Source: CAVUCH01 sp963697705
GTDB taxonomy: Bacteria; Acidobacteriota; Vicinamibacteria; Vicinamibacterales; JAENWD01
Assembly (NCBI GenBank): GCA_963697705.1
Contig: CAVOPA010000008.1
Span: 124,001-188,000 of the forward strand
Length of the DNA: 64,000 bases
Direction of reading: 5' to 3'
The notes under the pieces: generated by a model
The model's input: only the letters and a program-made list of their open reading frames with translations
What the model was told of the DNA's origin: nothing
Database searches by the model: none
Program-made: the position numbers and the translations under genes
Shown here: positions 1-8,295 of the stretch, in pieces
How the letters are laid out: each line of letters starts with the position of its first letter
Numbering within the stretch: the stretch's first letter is position 1

Positions 1-586
1 TGCCGTTGATGAGCGCGAGGCCTTCCTTGGGCTGGAGCACGATCGCGTCGAGCGCCGCCGCCCGCAGCGCGTCGGCGCCGCGCAGCCGTACGCCGCCGAC
101 CATCGCGTCGCCTTCCCCGACGAGCACCAGAGCGAGGTGCGCGAGCGGTGCGAGGTCGCCGCTCGCGCCCACCGAGCCGCGCGAGGGCACGACCGGGTGC
201 ACCCCGGAATTGAGGAGCGCAATCAGCCCATCGAGGGTGCTGGCACGCACGCCCGAGTATCCGCACGCCAGCACGTTGGCCCGGAGCGCCATCGTCGCGC
301 GCACGGCGCGCGCCGAGAGCGGCTCGCCGACGCCGGCCGCATGGCTGCGCAGCAGGTTCAACTGCAGCGCCGCCAGCGCGTCGTGCGGGATGCGCACGTC
401 GGCGAAGGAGCCGAAGCCGGTATTGATGCCGTACACCGCCTCGTCGCCGTCCGCCTTCCGCTCGACCACGGCCCGCGCCGCGTCGACGCGCGCACGCGCC
501 TCCGGCGCCACGCCAACCGCCTCGTCGTCGTCGGCAATCGCCACGATGTCGCCGAGCGTGAGCGAGTGGCCGTCGAGCAGCACCAT
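1..586 (-). CDS. hutH: Histidine ammonia-lyase, N-terminal part (cut by window edge)
   Basis: Deaminates L-histidine to urocanate, the first step of histidine degradation. The visible 195 codons hold the family motif GINTGFG near residue 50 and the triad Ala-Ser-Gly in ASGDLAPLAH near residues 141-143, which cyclises to the MIO electrophile. The start is an ATG on the minus strand at 586. The C-terminal two thirds lie outside the window. Glutamate formiminotransferase of the same pathway is at 47697-48611, so the hut genes are not in one operon here. Phenylalanine/tyrosine ammonia-lyases share the fold, so substrate is inferred from overall similarity. Confidence 0.9.
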   Translation of the reverse strand, partial: MVLLDGHSLTLGDIVAIADDDEAVGVAPEARARVDAARAVVERKADGDEAVYGINTGFGSFADVRIPHDALAALQLNLLRSHAAGVGEPLSARAVRATMALRANVLACGYSGVRASTLDGLIALLNSGVHPVVPSRGSVGASGDLAPLAHLALVLVGEGDAMVGGVRLRGADALRAAALDAIVLQPKEGLALING

Positions 587-807
587 GGCGAGAGTCTATC
601 AGGGACACCGCGTCAATTCGGCGGGCGGGTTCGTGTCGGGAAGCGTCGCAGTCCGGAATAGGCACGAGACCGGATGGACGAAAGGCCGATCGCTCAACGC
701 CCTGGACTCAACACGGCGTTTGCGTCCCGCAGCCGGAATTCTGAACGATTGCGGATTCCGCGTCGTGCATTCCGAAGTGGTGAATCGCTGTAGTATGCAT
801 GGTTGTC

Positions 808-2118
808 ATGAACATCGCAGTGCTCGGCGCGCAGTGGGGGGACGAGGGCAAAGGGAAGATTGTCGATCTCCTCACGCCGCGGTTTTCGTACGTCGCCCGG
901 TATCAGGGCGGCCACAACGCGGGTCACACCGTGTACGTGCGAGGCCAGAAGTTCGTCCTGCACCTCATCCCGTCCGGCATTCTGCATCCCGGCGTGATCT
1001 GCGTGATCGGCAATGGCGTGGTCATCGACCCGCACGCGCTCTTCACGGAGGTCGATCACCTCGCTGCGCTCGGAATCGACACCACGGGCCGCCTGCTCGT
1101 CAGCGACCGCGCCCACCTGATCCTGCCGTACCACCGCGAGCTCGACCTGCTCTCGGAGGCGCGGCGCGGCGAGCGGAAGATCGGGACCACCTCGCGCGGT
1201 ATCGGACCGGCGTACGAGGACAAGAACGCGCGGCGTGGCCTCCGCGTCTGCGATCTGAAGCACGCCGCGGCAGTGTCGGCGCATGTGCGCGAGAACGTGA
1301 TGGCGCGGAACAAGCTGATCCCCGAGCCGCACCTCGACTGGCGCGAGGTGCTCGATGGACTGATGGCAGTCGGCGAGCGCCTGATGCCGCTCATCGCCGA
1401 CACATCGGCCGTGCTCGTGCAGGCGATGCGCGAGGGCCGTCACGTGATGTTCGAGGGCGCGCAGGGCACGATGCTCGACATCGACCACGGCACCTACCCG
1501 TACGTGACCTCGTCGAACGGCACTGCAGGCGGCGTATGCACGGGGCTGGGTGTGCCGCCGAGGGCGGTGCACGGTGTGCTCGGCGTGGCGAAGGCGTACA
1601 CGACGCGCGTCGGTGAAGGGCCGCTCCCGACTGAACTCTTCGGCGAGGTCGGAAACCGTCTGCGCGAGAGCGGCCAGGAATACGGCGCGTCGACGGGGCG
1701 CCCGCGGCGCTGCGGCTGGTACGACGCGGTGGCGGTGCGCTACGCCGCCCGGATCAACGGGCTCGACGCGCTGGCGCTCACCAAGCTCGACGTGCTCGAC
1801 GACATGGAGCAGATCGAGATCTGCACCGGGTATCGGCGCGGTGACACCGTGCTGACTGATTTCCCCGCCGATCTCCAGGTGCTCGACGGCTGTGAGCCGG
1901 TCTATGAAGTCATGCCGGGATGGACCGCGCCGAGCAGAGGCGTCCGGCGCTTCGACGACCTGCCCGACGCGGCGCGCGATTACGTTCGCCGTCTCGAGGA
2001 GGTCAGCGGTGTTCCAGCAGCGATCATCTCCACCGGTTCGGATCGCGAAGACACCATCATCCGCGAAGATTCCGTCGTCGCGTCGTGGTTCGCCGGATCG
2101 ACTCCGGCCGTGCTCTGA
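808..2118 (+). CDS. purA: Adenylosuccinate synthetase
   Basis: Joins IMP and aspartate with GTP to form adenylosuccinate, the first committed step to AMP, in the cytosol. The N-terminus carries the GTP-binding loop GAQWGDEGKGK, followed by GHNAGHT and, further on, GTTSRGIGPAYEDK and FEGAQGTMLDID, all diagnostic of PurA. Length (436 aa) matches the family. I chose the ATG at 808 (MNIAVLGAQWG) because family proteins begin a few residues before the P-loop; an in-frame ATG at 799 would add three residues. A TAGTAT hexamer at 791-796 could be a -10 box, which would give a very short leader. It diverges from hutH across 587-807, where nothing else is visible. Confidence 0.97.
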   Translation: MNIAVLGAQWGDEGKGKIVDLLTPRFSYVARYQGGHNAGHTVYVRGQKFVLHLIPSGILHPGVICVIGNGVVIDPHALFTEVDHLAALGIDTTGRLLVSDRAHLILPYHRELDLLSEARRGERKIGTTSRGIGPAYEDKNARRGLRVCDLKHAAAVSAHVRENVMARNKLIPEPHLDWREVLDGLMAVGERLMPLIADTSAVLVQAMREGRHVMFEGAQGTMLDIDHGTYPYVTSSNGTAGGVCTGLGVPPRAVHGVLGVAKAYTTRVGEGPLPTELFGEVGNRLRESGQEYGASTGRPRRCGWYDAVAVRYAARINGLDALALTKLDVLDDMEQIEICTGYRRGDTVLTDFPADLQVLDGCEPVYEVMPGWTAPSRGVRRFDDLPDAARDYVRRLEEVSGVPAAIISTGSDREDTIIREDSVVASWFAGSTPAVL

Positions 2119-2197
2119 CCGCCCCAAACGCACCGCTGGCGCCAACCAGCCGCGCGCACGTCCGCGCGCGTGACATCCAGCAGGGACTTTCACGTTC

Positions 2198-3157
2198 ATG
2201 ATCGTGACTGCCGCCGACGTGCCGCCCGGTGGGGTGGCGCTCCGCTGCGCCGGGCTCGTCAAGCGCTACGCCGACGTCGTCGCCGTGAACGGTCTCGACC
2301 TGGAAGTCCTCGTCGGCGAGTGCTTCGGGTTGCTCGGGCCGAACGGCGCGGGCAAGACGACGACGATCGAGATCCTGGAGGGGCTCACGCGCCACGATGC
2401 CGGCGAGGTCGAAGTGCTCGGCCGGTCCTGGGGCCGCGGTGACGACGCGCTGCGCCAGCGCCTCGGGATTCAGCTGCAGGAAACCCAACTGAACGACAAG
2501 CTGTCGGTCGAAGAGACGCTGCGGCTGTTCCGGGCGTTCTACGATCGCGGCCGCACCGTCGACGAGGTGTTGGCGATCGTCGAACTCGACGCGAAGCGTT
2601 CCGCGTGGGTCGGCAAGCTGTCGGGAGGCCAGAAGCAGCGTCTTGCGATCGGCTGCGCCCTCGTCGGCCGCCCCGAGGTGCTGTTTCTGGACGAGCCGAC
2701 GACTGGGCTCGACCCGCAGTCGCGCCGGCAGTTGTGGACGCTGCTCGAGTCGTTCAGGCGCGAGGGCGGCACCATCCTGTTGACGACCCACTACATGGAC
2801 GAGGCGCAGGCGCTCTGCGATCGGGTCGCCGTGGTCGATCAGGGGCGCGTGATCGCCCTCGGCACGCCGCGCGAGCTGATCGCGTCACTCGGAGCCGAGC
2901 ATGTCATCGAGTTTGCGGTGGCGGCGGGCCGCCTGGGGCCACCGCACGAAACGCTTCGCATGCTCCCCGGTGTCACCGAGGTGCGGGCGGAGGACGATCG
3001 CGTGCTGCTCAGCGCGTCAGAGGTGCACCTGGCGGTGCCGGCGCTGCTTGCCGCGCTCGAAGCGTCGGGCGCGCCGCTCTCGCTGCTCACCACGCACAGC
3101 GCCACGCTGGAGGACGTGTTCGTGAAACTGACGGGCAGGCACCTGCGCGATGCGTAG
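2198..3157 (+). CDS. ABC-2 type exporter, ATP-binding subunit
   Basis: Drives export by ATP hydrolysis as a dimer with the permease that follows. Walker A (GPNGAGKTT) is near residue 50, the signature LSGGQKQR near 142, Walker B (VLFLDEPT) near 160, and the switch histidine sits in LLTTHYMDEA. The last roughly 90 residues form the extra domain seen in CcmA/drug-exporter ATPases. The gene overlaps the start of the permease by 8 bp, so the two are translationally coupled. Substrate cannot be told from sequence. Confidence 0.93.
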   Translation: MIVTAADVPPGGVALRCAGLVKRYADVVAVNGLDLEVLVGECFGLLGPNGAGKTTTIEILEGLTRHDAGEVEVLGRSWGRGDDALRQRLGIQLQETQLNDKLSVEETLRLFRAFYDRGRTVDEVLAIVELDAKRSAWVGKLSGGQKQRLAIGCALVGRPEVLFLDEPTTGLDPQSRRQLWTLLESFRREGGTILLTTHYMDEAQALCDRVAVVDQGRVIALGTPRELIASLGAEHVIEFAVAAGRLGPPHETLRMLPGVTEVRAEDDRVLLSASEVHLAVPALLAALEASGAPLSLLTTHSATLEDVFVKLTGRHLRDA

Positions 3158-4190
3158 TTCCCGCAGGGCGGCCCTGACCGAACTGACGCGCACGCGGCTG
3201 CTGGAGGTCGTGCGCGAGCCCGAAGCGCTGTTCTGGATGTTCGTGTTCCCGGTGCTCATGGCGATCGCGCTCGGGATTGCGTTTCCGTCCCGGACGACCG
3301 ACACGGTGATCGTTGCCGTAGTTGACGGCCCGCACGCGGCGGCGACGGCGCAGGCGCTGCGGTCGGCCGCGGGGATCCAGGTGCGGCTGCTCGCACCCGG
3401 TGAGATCGAAACGGCGGTCCGCCGCGCATCGATCCAGATCGTCGTCGAGCCAGGGCCGCCGCCCACGTACCGCTACGATCCGGCCCGCGCCGAGAGCCGC
3501 CTGGCGCGGCGGGTCGTGGACGATGTGCTGCAGCGGGCGGGCGGACGCCGCGACGCGTGGACCCCGCACGACGAAGCCGTGGCGTCTGCCGGTTCACGCT
3601 ACATCGACTGGCTGGTGCCCGGGCTTCTTGGCATGACGATCATGCAGACCGGCCTCTGGGGTGTCGGCTTCTCGATCGTGCAGTCGCGCACGCGCAAGCT
3701 GCTGAAGCGCCTCGTCGCCACGCCGATGCGCCGCAGCGACTACCTGCTGGCGCAGATCTTCGCGCGCATGGTGTTCCTGGTCATCGAGGCCGGCGTGCTC
3801 CTCGGCTTCGGCCATTTGGTGTTCGGCGTGCCGATGCGGGGTTCGTGGCTCGTGATTGCCTTCACGATTCTCGTCGGCGCGCTCAGCTTCGCCGGCATCG
3901 GGCTGCTCGCCGCCAGTCGCGCGAAGACGGTGGAAGGGCTCTCGGGCATGCTCAATCTGGTCATCCTGCCGATGTGGATCGTCTCCGGCGTGTTCTTCGC
4001 CTCATCCAACTTTCCCGATCCGCTCCAGCCCTTCATTCGCGCGCTGCCCCTCACCGCATTGAACGACGCCTTGCGCGCGGTGATGCTCGAGGGCGCGTCG
4101 GCCGGCACGATCGCGCGCGAGCTGGCGCTGCTCATTGCGTGGGGCGGCAGCAGCTTCGCGATGGCTCTGCGCGTGTTTCGTTGGATGTGA
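3150..4190 (+). CDS. ABC-2 type exporter, permease subunit
   Basis: Membrane partner of the preceding ATPase. The 346-aa protein has one hydrophobic segment near residues 28-45 (FWMFVFPVLMAIALGIAF), a soluble extracytoplasmic loop to about 160, and a cluster of about five hydrophobic segments after residue 165, the ABC2_membrane pattern. A conserved feature of the family is the stretch around RTRKLLKRLVATPMRR before the second transmembrane block. Its ATG lies inside the end of the ATPase gene. It is likely a drug, lipid or polymer exporter; substrate unknown. Confidence 0.88.
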   Translation: MRSSRRAALTELTRTRLLEVVREPEALFWMFVFPVLMAIALGIAFPSRTTDTVIVAVVDGPHAAATAQALRSAAGIQVRLLAPGEIETAVRRASIQIVVEPGPPPTYRYDPARAESRLARRVVDDVLQRAGGRRDAWTPHDEAVASAGSRYIDWLVPGLLGMTIMQTGLWGVGFSIVQSRTRKLLKRLVATPMRRSDYLLAQIFARMVFLVIEAGVLLGFGHLVFGVPMRGSWLVIAFTILVGALSFAGIGLLAASRAKTVEGLSGMLNLVILPMWIVSGVFFASSNFPDPLQPFIRALPLTALNDALRAVMLEGASAGTIARELALLIAWGGSSFAMALRVFRWM

Positions 4191-4223
4191 CCCTCGGCGC
4201 GTCGAACCAATCGGGCACCTGGA

Positions 4224-4268
4224 ACCCCACACCTCGAACGTGGAACCCGGAACCCGGAACCTCGAACC
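4224..4268 (+). repeat. GGAACCC-type heptanucleotide repeat
   Basis: In the gap after the exporter operon the sequence runs GGAACCC, GGAACCC, GGAACCT, CGAACCA in near-perfect 7-base register, preceded by looser copies (TGGAACCCC, TCGAACGTG). It encodes nothing recognisable. Short tandem heptanucleotide repeats of this kind are known from cyanobacteria as STRR sequences; whether this one is related is unknown. Confidence 0.65.
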
Positions 4269-4303
4269 ACAGCGACAATGATCCACTAACGTACAATGTC
4301 TCC

Positions 4304-4909
4304 GTGGTCACCGAGAACACCGGCCGGACAGGCGCCAGGCCGTGGACCAGCGCGCGCCCGCTCGTGACGGGAACGCCGGTGGTCATTGGCGCGGTGATCC
4401 TCGGGGCCGCCGTGCTCGTGCTGCTGATGTCGCTGGGCCGAACGCCGGGCCTGGCCGCGAAGCTGTCGCAGGACTACACGAGCATGATGGCGGGTTCGCT
4501 CGGCCCGACGGTGCAGGACGGGGACGCGGCGTCGCTCGCGCGTGCGCTCGCGCGCGAGAACCTCGGGTTCACGCCGCGCATCGTGAGCCTCGAGCCGGCG
4601 TTCACGCTGCTCGGCGGGCGTCCACACACGTTCGCGGGCCGCTCGGCCGCGGCCTGGTTCTACCGCTCGCGCGCGGTGGACTCGGCCCTCGCAGAGGCGT
4701 TCCTCGGGCGGCTGGAGGATCTCGGACCGCCGGACGACGTGCGGCAGGACGGCGTCACGACGCTGCACATCTTCCGCAAGACGACGCAGACCATCGCCTG
4801 CTGGCAGGACGGCCCGCTGGTGTACGCCGTCATTTCGACGCTGCCGAGTGAAACCGTCCTCAAGCTGGCGCGCCGCCATGCTGCTGGCCGCGGCCCGTCG
4901 CCCGACTGA
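4304..4909 (+). CDS. Single-pass membrane protein of unknown function
   Basis: I do not recognise a family. The 201-aa product has a short N-terminal tail, one hydrophobic segment near residues 24-45 (VVIGAVILGAAVLVLLMSL) and a soluble domain of about 150 residues with an alpha/beta look. It is probably anchored in the inner membrane with the domain outside. The start GTG at 4304 follows a TACAAT box (4292-4297) by six bases, so the mRNA may be leaderless. A dehydrogenase gene begins 14 bp after its stop, so the two may share a transcript. Confidence 0.65.
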   Translation: MVTENTGRTGARPWTSARPLVTGTPVVIGAVILGAAVLVLLMSLGRTPGLAAKLSQDYTSMMAGSLGPTVQDGDAASLARALARENLGFTPRIVSLEPAFTLLGGRPHTFAGRSAAAWFYRSRAVDSALAEAFLGRLEDLGPPDDVRQDGVTTLHIFRKTTQTIACWQDGPLVYAVISTLPSETVLKLARRHAAGRGPSPD

Positions 4910-4923
4910 CACCGGAACCCACC

Positions 4924-5910
4924 ATGTCACAGAGACCGTTTCGCTGGGGCCTGCTCGGCACCGCCCGCATCAATCGCTCCATCATTCCACCACTGCGTGA
5001 GTCGTCCCGGCATGCCCTGGTGGCCGTGGCCAGCCGCGACCAGGAGCGCGGCGAGGCCTACGCCCGCGAGTGGGGCATCCCGCGAACGCACCGCAGCTAC
5101 GAAACGCTGATCGACGATCCGGAGATTGACGCGATTTACAACCCGTTGCCGAACGCGCTGCACGCGGCCTGGACCATACGGGCCGTGCGCGCGGGCAAGC
5201 ACGTGCTCTGCGAGAAGCCGCTCGCCACGACCGTCGCCGACGTCGATGCGATCGCGCGCGAGGCGAAGGCCGCCGGCGTGGTCGTTACGGAAGCCTTCAT
5301 GTACCGGCACCACCCGCAGACGCTGCGGCTGAAGGCACTGGTGCAGGAGCGGGCCATCGGCAAGCTGCGGCTGATCCGCAGCGCCTTCACGTTCCAGCTG
5401 ACGCGCACCGGCGACGTGCGCTGGGAGCCGGCGCTCGGGGGCGGCAGCTTGTGGGACGTCGGCTGCTATCCGATCAGCATCGCCCGGCTGCTGGCTGGCG
5501 TCGAGCCGCAGGAGGTGTTCGGCCGTAGCCGCCAGGGGGCCGAAGACGTGGACGAAGCGTTCACCGGTCAACTCGCGCTCGGCGAGGTCGTCGCGCAGTT
5601 CGACGCCGGGTTCCGCGCGCCGCTGCGTACGCACCTCGAGGTGGTCGGGACCGAAGGCGTCATTACTGCGGCAGCGCCGTTCAAGCCGGGGCCCGGAGCG
5701 CACCTGCTTCTGTCCCGCGGTGAGGCGACGGAAATGATCGCCGTGGACGAGCAGCCGCTTTACATCGGAGAGCTCGACGATCTGGCAGACGCGGCGACGC
5801 TCGGCCGTGAACCGCGCGTGACGCTCGCGGATTCGCGCGGGAACGTCGCGACGATCGTGGCGCTCTATGAGTCCGCGCGGACCGGACGACCGGTGGCGGT
5901 AGGGCGGTGA
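4924..5910 (+). CDS. Gfo/Idh/MocA family NAD(P)-dependent sugar dehydrogenase
   Basis: Likely oxidises or reduces a sugar or sugar derivative with NAD(P). The N-terminal Rossmann fold begins with GLLGTARIN, and the family signature EKP lies near residue 97 (CEKPLATTVADVD). The C-terminal half is the alpha/beta substrate domain with GGGSLWDVGCYPI. Length (328 aa) is normal. A second member of the family is at 7192-8295. The exact substrate is not predictable; glucose-fructose oxidoreductase-like and trans-dihydrodiol dehydrogenase-like proteins look similar. Confidence 0.9.
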   Translation: MSQRPFRWGLLGTARINRSIIPPLRESSRHALVAVASRDQERGEAYAREWGIPRTHRSYETLIDDPEIDAIYNPLPNALHAAWTIRAVRAGKHVLCEKPLATTVADVDAIAREAKAAGVVVTEAFMYRHHPQTLRLKALVQERAIGKLRLIRSAFTFQLTRTGDVRWEPALGGGSLWDVGCYPISIARLLAGVEPQEVFGRSRQGAEDVDEAFTGQLALGEVVAQFDAGFRAPLRTHLEVVGTEGVITAAAPFKPGPGAHLLLSRGEATEMIAVDEQPLYIGELDDLADAATLGREPRVTLADSRGNVATIVALYESARTGRPVAVGR

Positions 5911-5959
5911 GCGTGCCCCTGGCCTCGCAGCGATACCGATTGGCGGGACGCGAACACGA

Positions 5960-6508
5960 TCAGTGCGAGGCGCCGCGGGACGTGCCGGGTGCGATCGGCA
6001 GCGTCAGGCTGACCGGCGTGGTTGCCGGCGGGAAGCAGACCTTGTCGTCGCACGCCTGGTACCGCACCGCGCCCGCAAGCGTTATCGAGCCGGCCTTCGC
6101 GGCGGCGCGCGTCACCACGACGGACTGCCGCACCTGGAACGGCCGGCTGTAGACCTTCACCATCTCCTTCAGCTCACCGAAGACGTAGTCCTGGCCCGGA
6201 GGATAGATCGGCGGCTGCACCTGCACGCCCGCGGTTGGCGTCAATGTCACCGACACGGGAATGTAGTACGCATTGCCTGGCGCGTAGACGTGGATGCCCT
6301 GCGCGGGCGTCATGTCGATGTGCAGCGTCACCGGCCTGCCGGGGACGATCGCGGCCGGATCCGCCGTCATCGCGACAGTCAGTCGTGCCGGTGCTAGATC
6401 CTGGTTGGGCCGGAAGAGGGGCTCCTGAGAACCCGCGGTCGCCGGAAAAAGGATCGCCGGACCCAGTGAAAGGGCAACGACGCGCAGGAGTAGCTCATGG
6501 CGTGGCAT
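5960..6508 (-). CDS. DsbD N-terminal (alpha) domain-like exported protein
   Basis: The 182-aa product begins with a signal peptide (about 27 residues ending near AGSQE). The rest is a beta-sandwich resembling the periplasmic alpha domain of thiol:disulfide interchange protein DsbD. The family's active-site Cys pair appears as YQACDDKVCFPP near residue 160. DsbD normally continues into eight transmembrane helices and a thioredoxin domain; both are absent here. It may therefore be a free-standing periplasmic thiol carrier. It is the second gene of a minus-strand pair, 8 bp after the ATP10-like gene. Confidence 0.78.
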   Translation of the reverse strand: MPRHELLLRVVALSLGPAILFPATAGSQEPLFRPNQDLAPARLTVAMTADPAAIVPGRPVTLHIDMTPAQGIHVYAPGNAYYIPVSVTLTPTAGVQVQPPIYPPGQDYVFGELKEMVKVYSRPFQVRQSVVVTRAAAKAGSITLAGAVRYQACDDKVCFPPATTPVSLTLPIAPGTSRGASH

Positions 6509-6516
6509 GCGTCAGT

Positions 6517-7101
6517 CTACGCCAGGTGCACGCGATTGCCGAGCCGCCGCCAGCAGCGGATCGATCGCGGCCCGGAGCCCCGCGAGCGCGCCTCATCCAG
6601 CATCCCTGCGTGGAGCCAGCGGACGCGGCCTTCGGGATCCAGCAGTACCAGGTAGGCCAGCTTGTCGTTTACGACACGCAACCGCGTCTTCCAGTCGCCC
6701 GTGCCGCCGTAGACGGTGATCACATTTTCGTGCAGGTTGTGCGGGGTGCCGCGGCGCATGCCGCTGTCGATGAACCAGCGGCCGAGCCGTGCGCCGGCAC
6801 CGAGCATCGGCACCTCGAAGAACGTCAGGTGATCGCCGGGCGGGTAGAGCTCGCGAAAGCGCGTCATCCACGCTTCGACCGGAAAACGAGAGTCGTAGCT
6901 GAACCCGCGCCCGAGCAGCGCCACCTTGCCGCGTGCCGCATCCGGCAATACGGCCTCTCGTCCCGTCAGGAATTCGCCTTCCAGCCGAGGCATCGTGTCA
7001 CCGGGCGCGAGCGGACGGATCGGGGTGTCCGCCGACAGCGTGGCCCCAGTACCGACCGCTGCCGTGATGAGGCACAGCAGAACCACATAGCCGCTGGTCA
7101 T
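6517..7101 (-). CDS. Exported thioredoxin-fold protein resembling the ATP10 family
   Basis: The 194-aa product starts with a hydrophobic segment (YVVLLCLITAAVGTGATL), probably a signal peptide or anchor. The remainder looks like a thioredoxin-fold domain without a CxxC. The stretch with GRGFSYDSRFPVEAWM, a conserved RRGTPHNLHENV and a late DPEGRVRWLHAG recalls the ATP10 family, known from mitochondria and some bacteria. Family assignment is by eye and tentative. I chose the ATG at 7101 because the hydrophobic segment follows at once; upstream codons add an unlikely charged tail. Operon partner of the DsbD-alpha-like gene. Confidence 0.6.
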   Translation of the reverse strand: MTSGYVVLLCLITAAVGTGATLSADTPIRPLAPGDTMPRLEGEFLTGREAVLPDAARGKVALLGRGFSYDSRFPVEAWMTRFRELYPPGDHLTFFEVPMLGAGARLGRWFIDSGMRRGTPHNLHENVITVYGGTGDWKTRLRVVNDKLAYLVLLDPEGRVRWLHAGMLDEARSRGSGPRSIRCWRRLGNRVHLA

Positions 7102-7178
7102 GATCCGTTCCCAGTCCCGCCAGCCGAGTAGGACGCGGGTTACACACCGGTGGTTTCGCCTGCTCCCGCCTCCCGCGC

Positions 7179-7184
7179 TATATT
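7179..7184 (+). promoter_or_regulatory. -10 box TATATT immediately before the gene at 7192
   Basis: TATATT lies seven bases before the ATG at 7192, which would put transcription start at or next to the start codon. No clear -35 hexamer is present (TTCGCC at a plausible distance is weak). Confidence 0.4.
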
Positions 7185-7191
7185 TCCTGCC

Positions 7192-8295
7192 ATGCCGCCG
7201 ACTACCGTTGCCATCCTGGGTGCAGGCTTCATTGCCGACATTCACCTCGAGTCATACCATCGGTTCGTGCCCGACGCGCAGGTCACCGCCGTGTATTCCC
7301 GCACGCCCGAGCGGGCGCAGGCTTTCGCCGCCCGTCATCACATCCCTGGCTGGTTCACCGATATCGACCGCCTGATTGAAGAGTCCGGGTGCGAGGTCGT
7401 CGACATCTGTCTGCCGAATTTGCTGCACCATCGCGTGACGCTCGCGGCGGCGCGCGCCAGGAAACACGTGATTATCGAGAAGCCTCTCTGCATGACTCTC
7501 GAAGAGGCTGACGAGATGATTGCGGCCTGCGATGCCGCGGGCAGCAAGTTGATGTACGCGGAGGAGTTGTGCTTCGCGCCGAAGTACGAGCGCGTGCGGC
7601 GGCTCGTGCAGGAGGGCGCCGTCGGTGACGTGTACATGTTGAAACAGCTCGAGAAACACTCCGGCCCCCACAGCGACTGGTTCTACGACGTCGACCAGTC
7701 GGGCGGCGGGGCGCTGATGGACATGGGCTGCCACGCGTTTGGCTGGTTTCGCTGGATGCTGGGCGGGAACCCGGGCGTGAAGAGCGTCTGGGCCACGATG
7801 GATACCGTGGTGCACAAGGGCCGCACGCGCGGCGAAGACAACGCGGTCGCGATCGTGGAATTCGAGCAGGGCGTGATCGGCTTGGCGGAGGACAGCTGGG
7901 CGAAGCCGGGCGGCATGGACGACCGCATCGAGGTCTACGGCACCAGCGGCTACAGCGAGGCCGATCTGTTCCGCGGCAACGCCGCAGTGACCTACAGCGA
8001 GAAAGGATACGGCTACGCGCTCGAGAAGGCCGGGTCCACCGAGGGCTGGACGTTCACGATCTTCGAGGAGGTGTTCAACCAGGGCTACCCGCACGAACTG
8101 CGGCACTTCATCGACTGCGTGCGTCACGACACCGCGCCGCTCGTCACCGGCCGCGACGGTCGGGCCGTGCTCGAGATGCTCTATGCCGCCTACGCCTCGG
8201 CGCGAACGGGGCAGAAGGTCACGCTGCCGTTCCACCCCGTCGTCCGCAAACCGGTGGACCTCTGGAACGGACCGACCGGCGCGGGGACGGCGTGA
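7192..8295 (+). CDS. Gfo/Idh/MocA family NAD(P)-dependent sugar dehydrogenase
   Basis: The 367-aa protein has an N-terminal Rossmann fold (AILGAGFIADIH) and the EKP signature near residue 97 (IIEKPLCMTLEEAD). GGGALMDMGCHAF of the substrate domain follows near residue 175. It overlaps the NagB-type gene by 4 bp (GTGA), so the two are probably translated together. The pairing suggests degradation or remodelling of an amino sugar or its derivative. It diverges from the ATP10-like gene, and the 90 bp between them holds both promoters. Confidence 0.9.
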   Translation: MPPTTVAILGAGFIADIHLESYHRFVPDAQVTAVYSRTPERAQAFAARHHIPGWFTDIDRLIEESGCEVVDICLPNLLHHRVTLAAARARKHVIIEKPLCMTLEEADEMIAACDAAGSKLMYAEELCFAPKYERVRRLVQEGAVGDVYMLKQLEKHSGPHSDWFYDVDQSGGGALMDMGCHAFGWFRWMLGGNPGVKSVWATMDTVVHKGRTRGEDNAVAIVEFEQGVIGLAEDSWAKPGGMDDRIEVYGTSGYSEADLFRGNAAVTYSEKGYGYALEKAGSTEGWTFTIFEEVFNQGYPHELRHFIDCVRHDTAPLVTGRDGRAVLEMLYAAYASARTGQKVTLPFHPVVRKPVDLWNGPTGAGTA

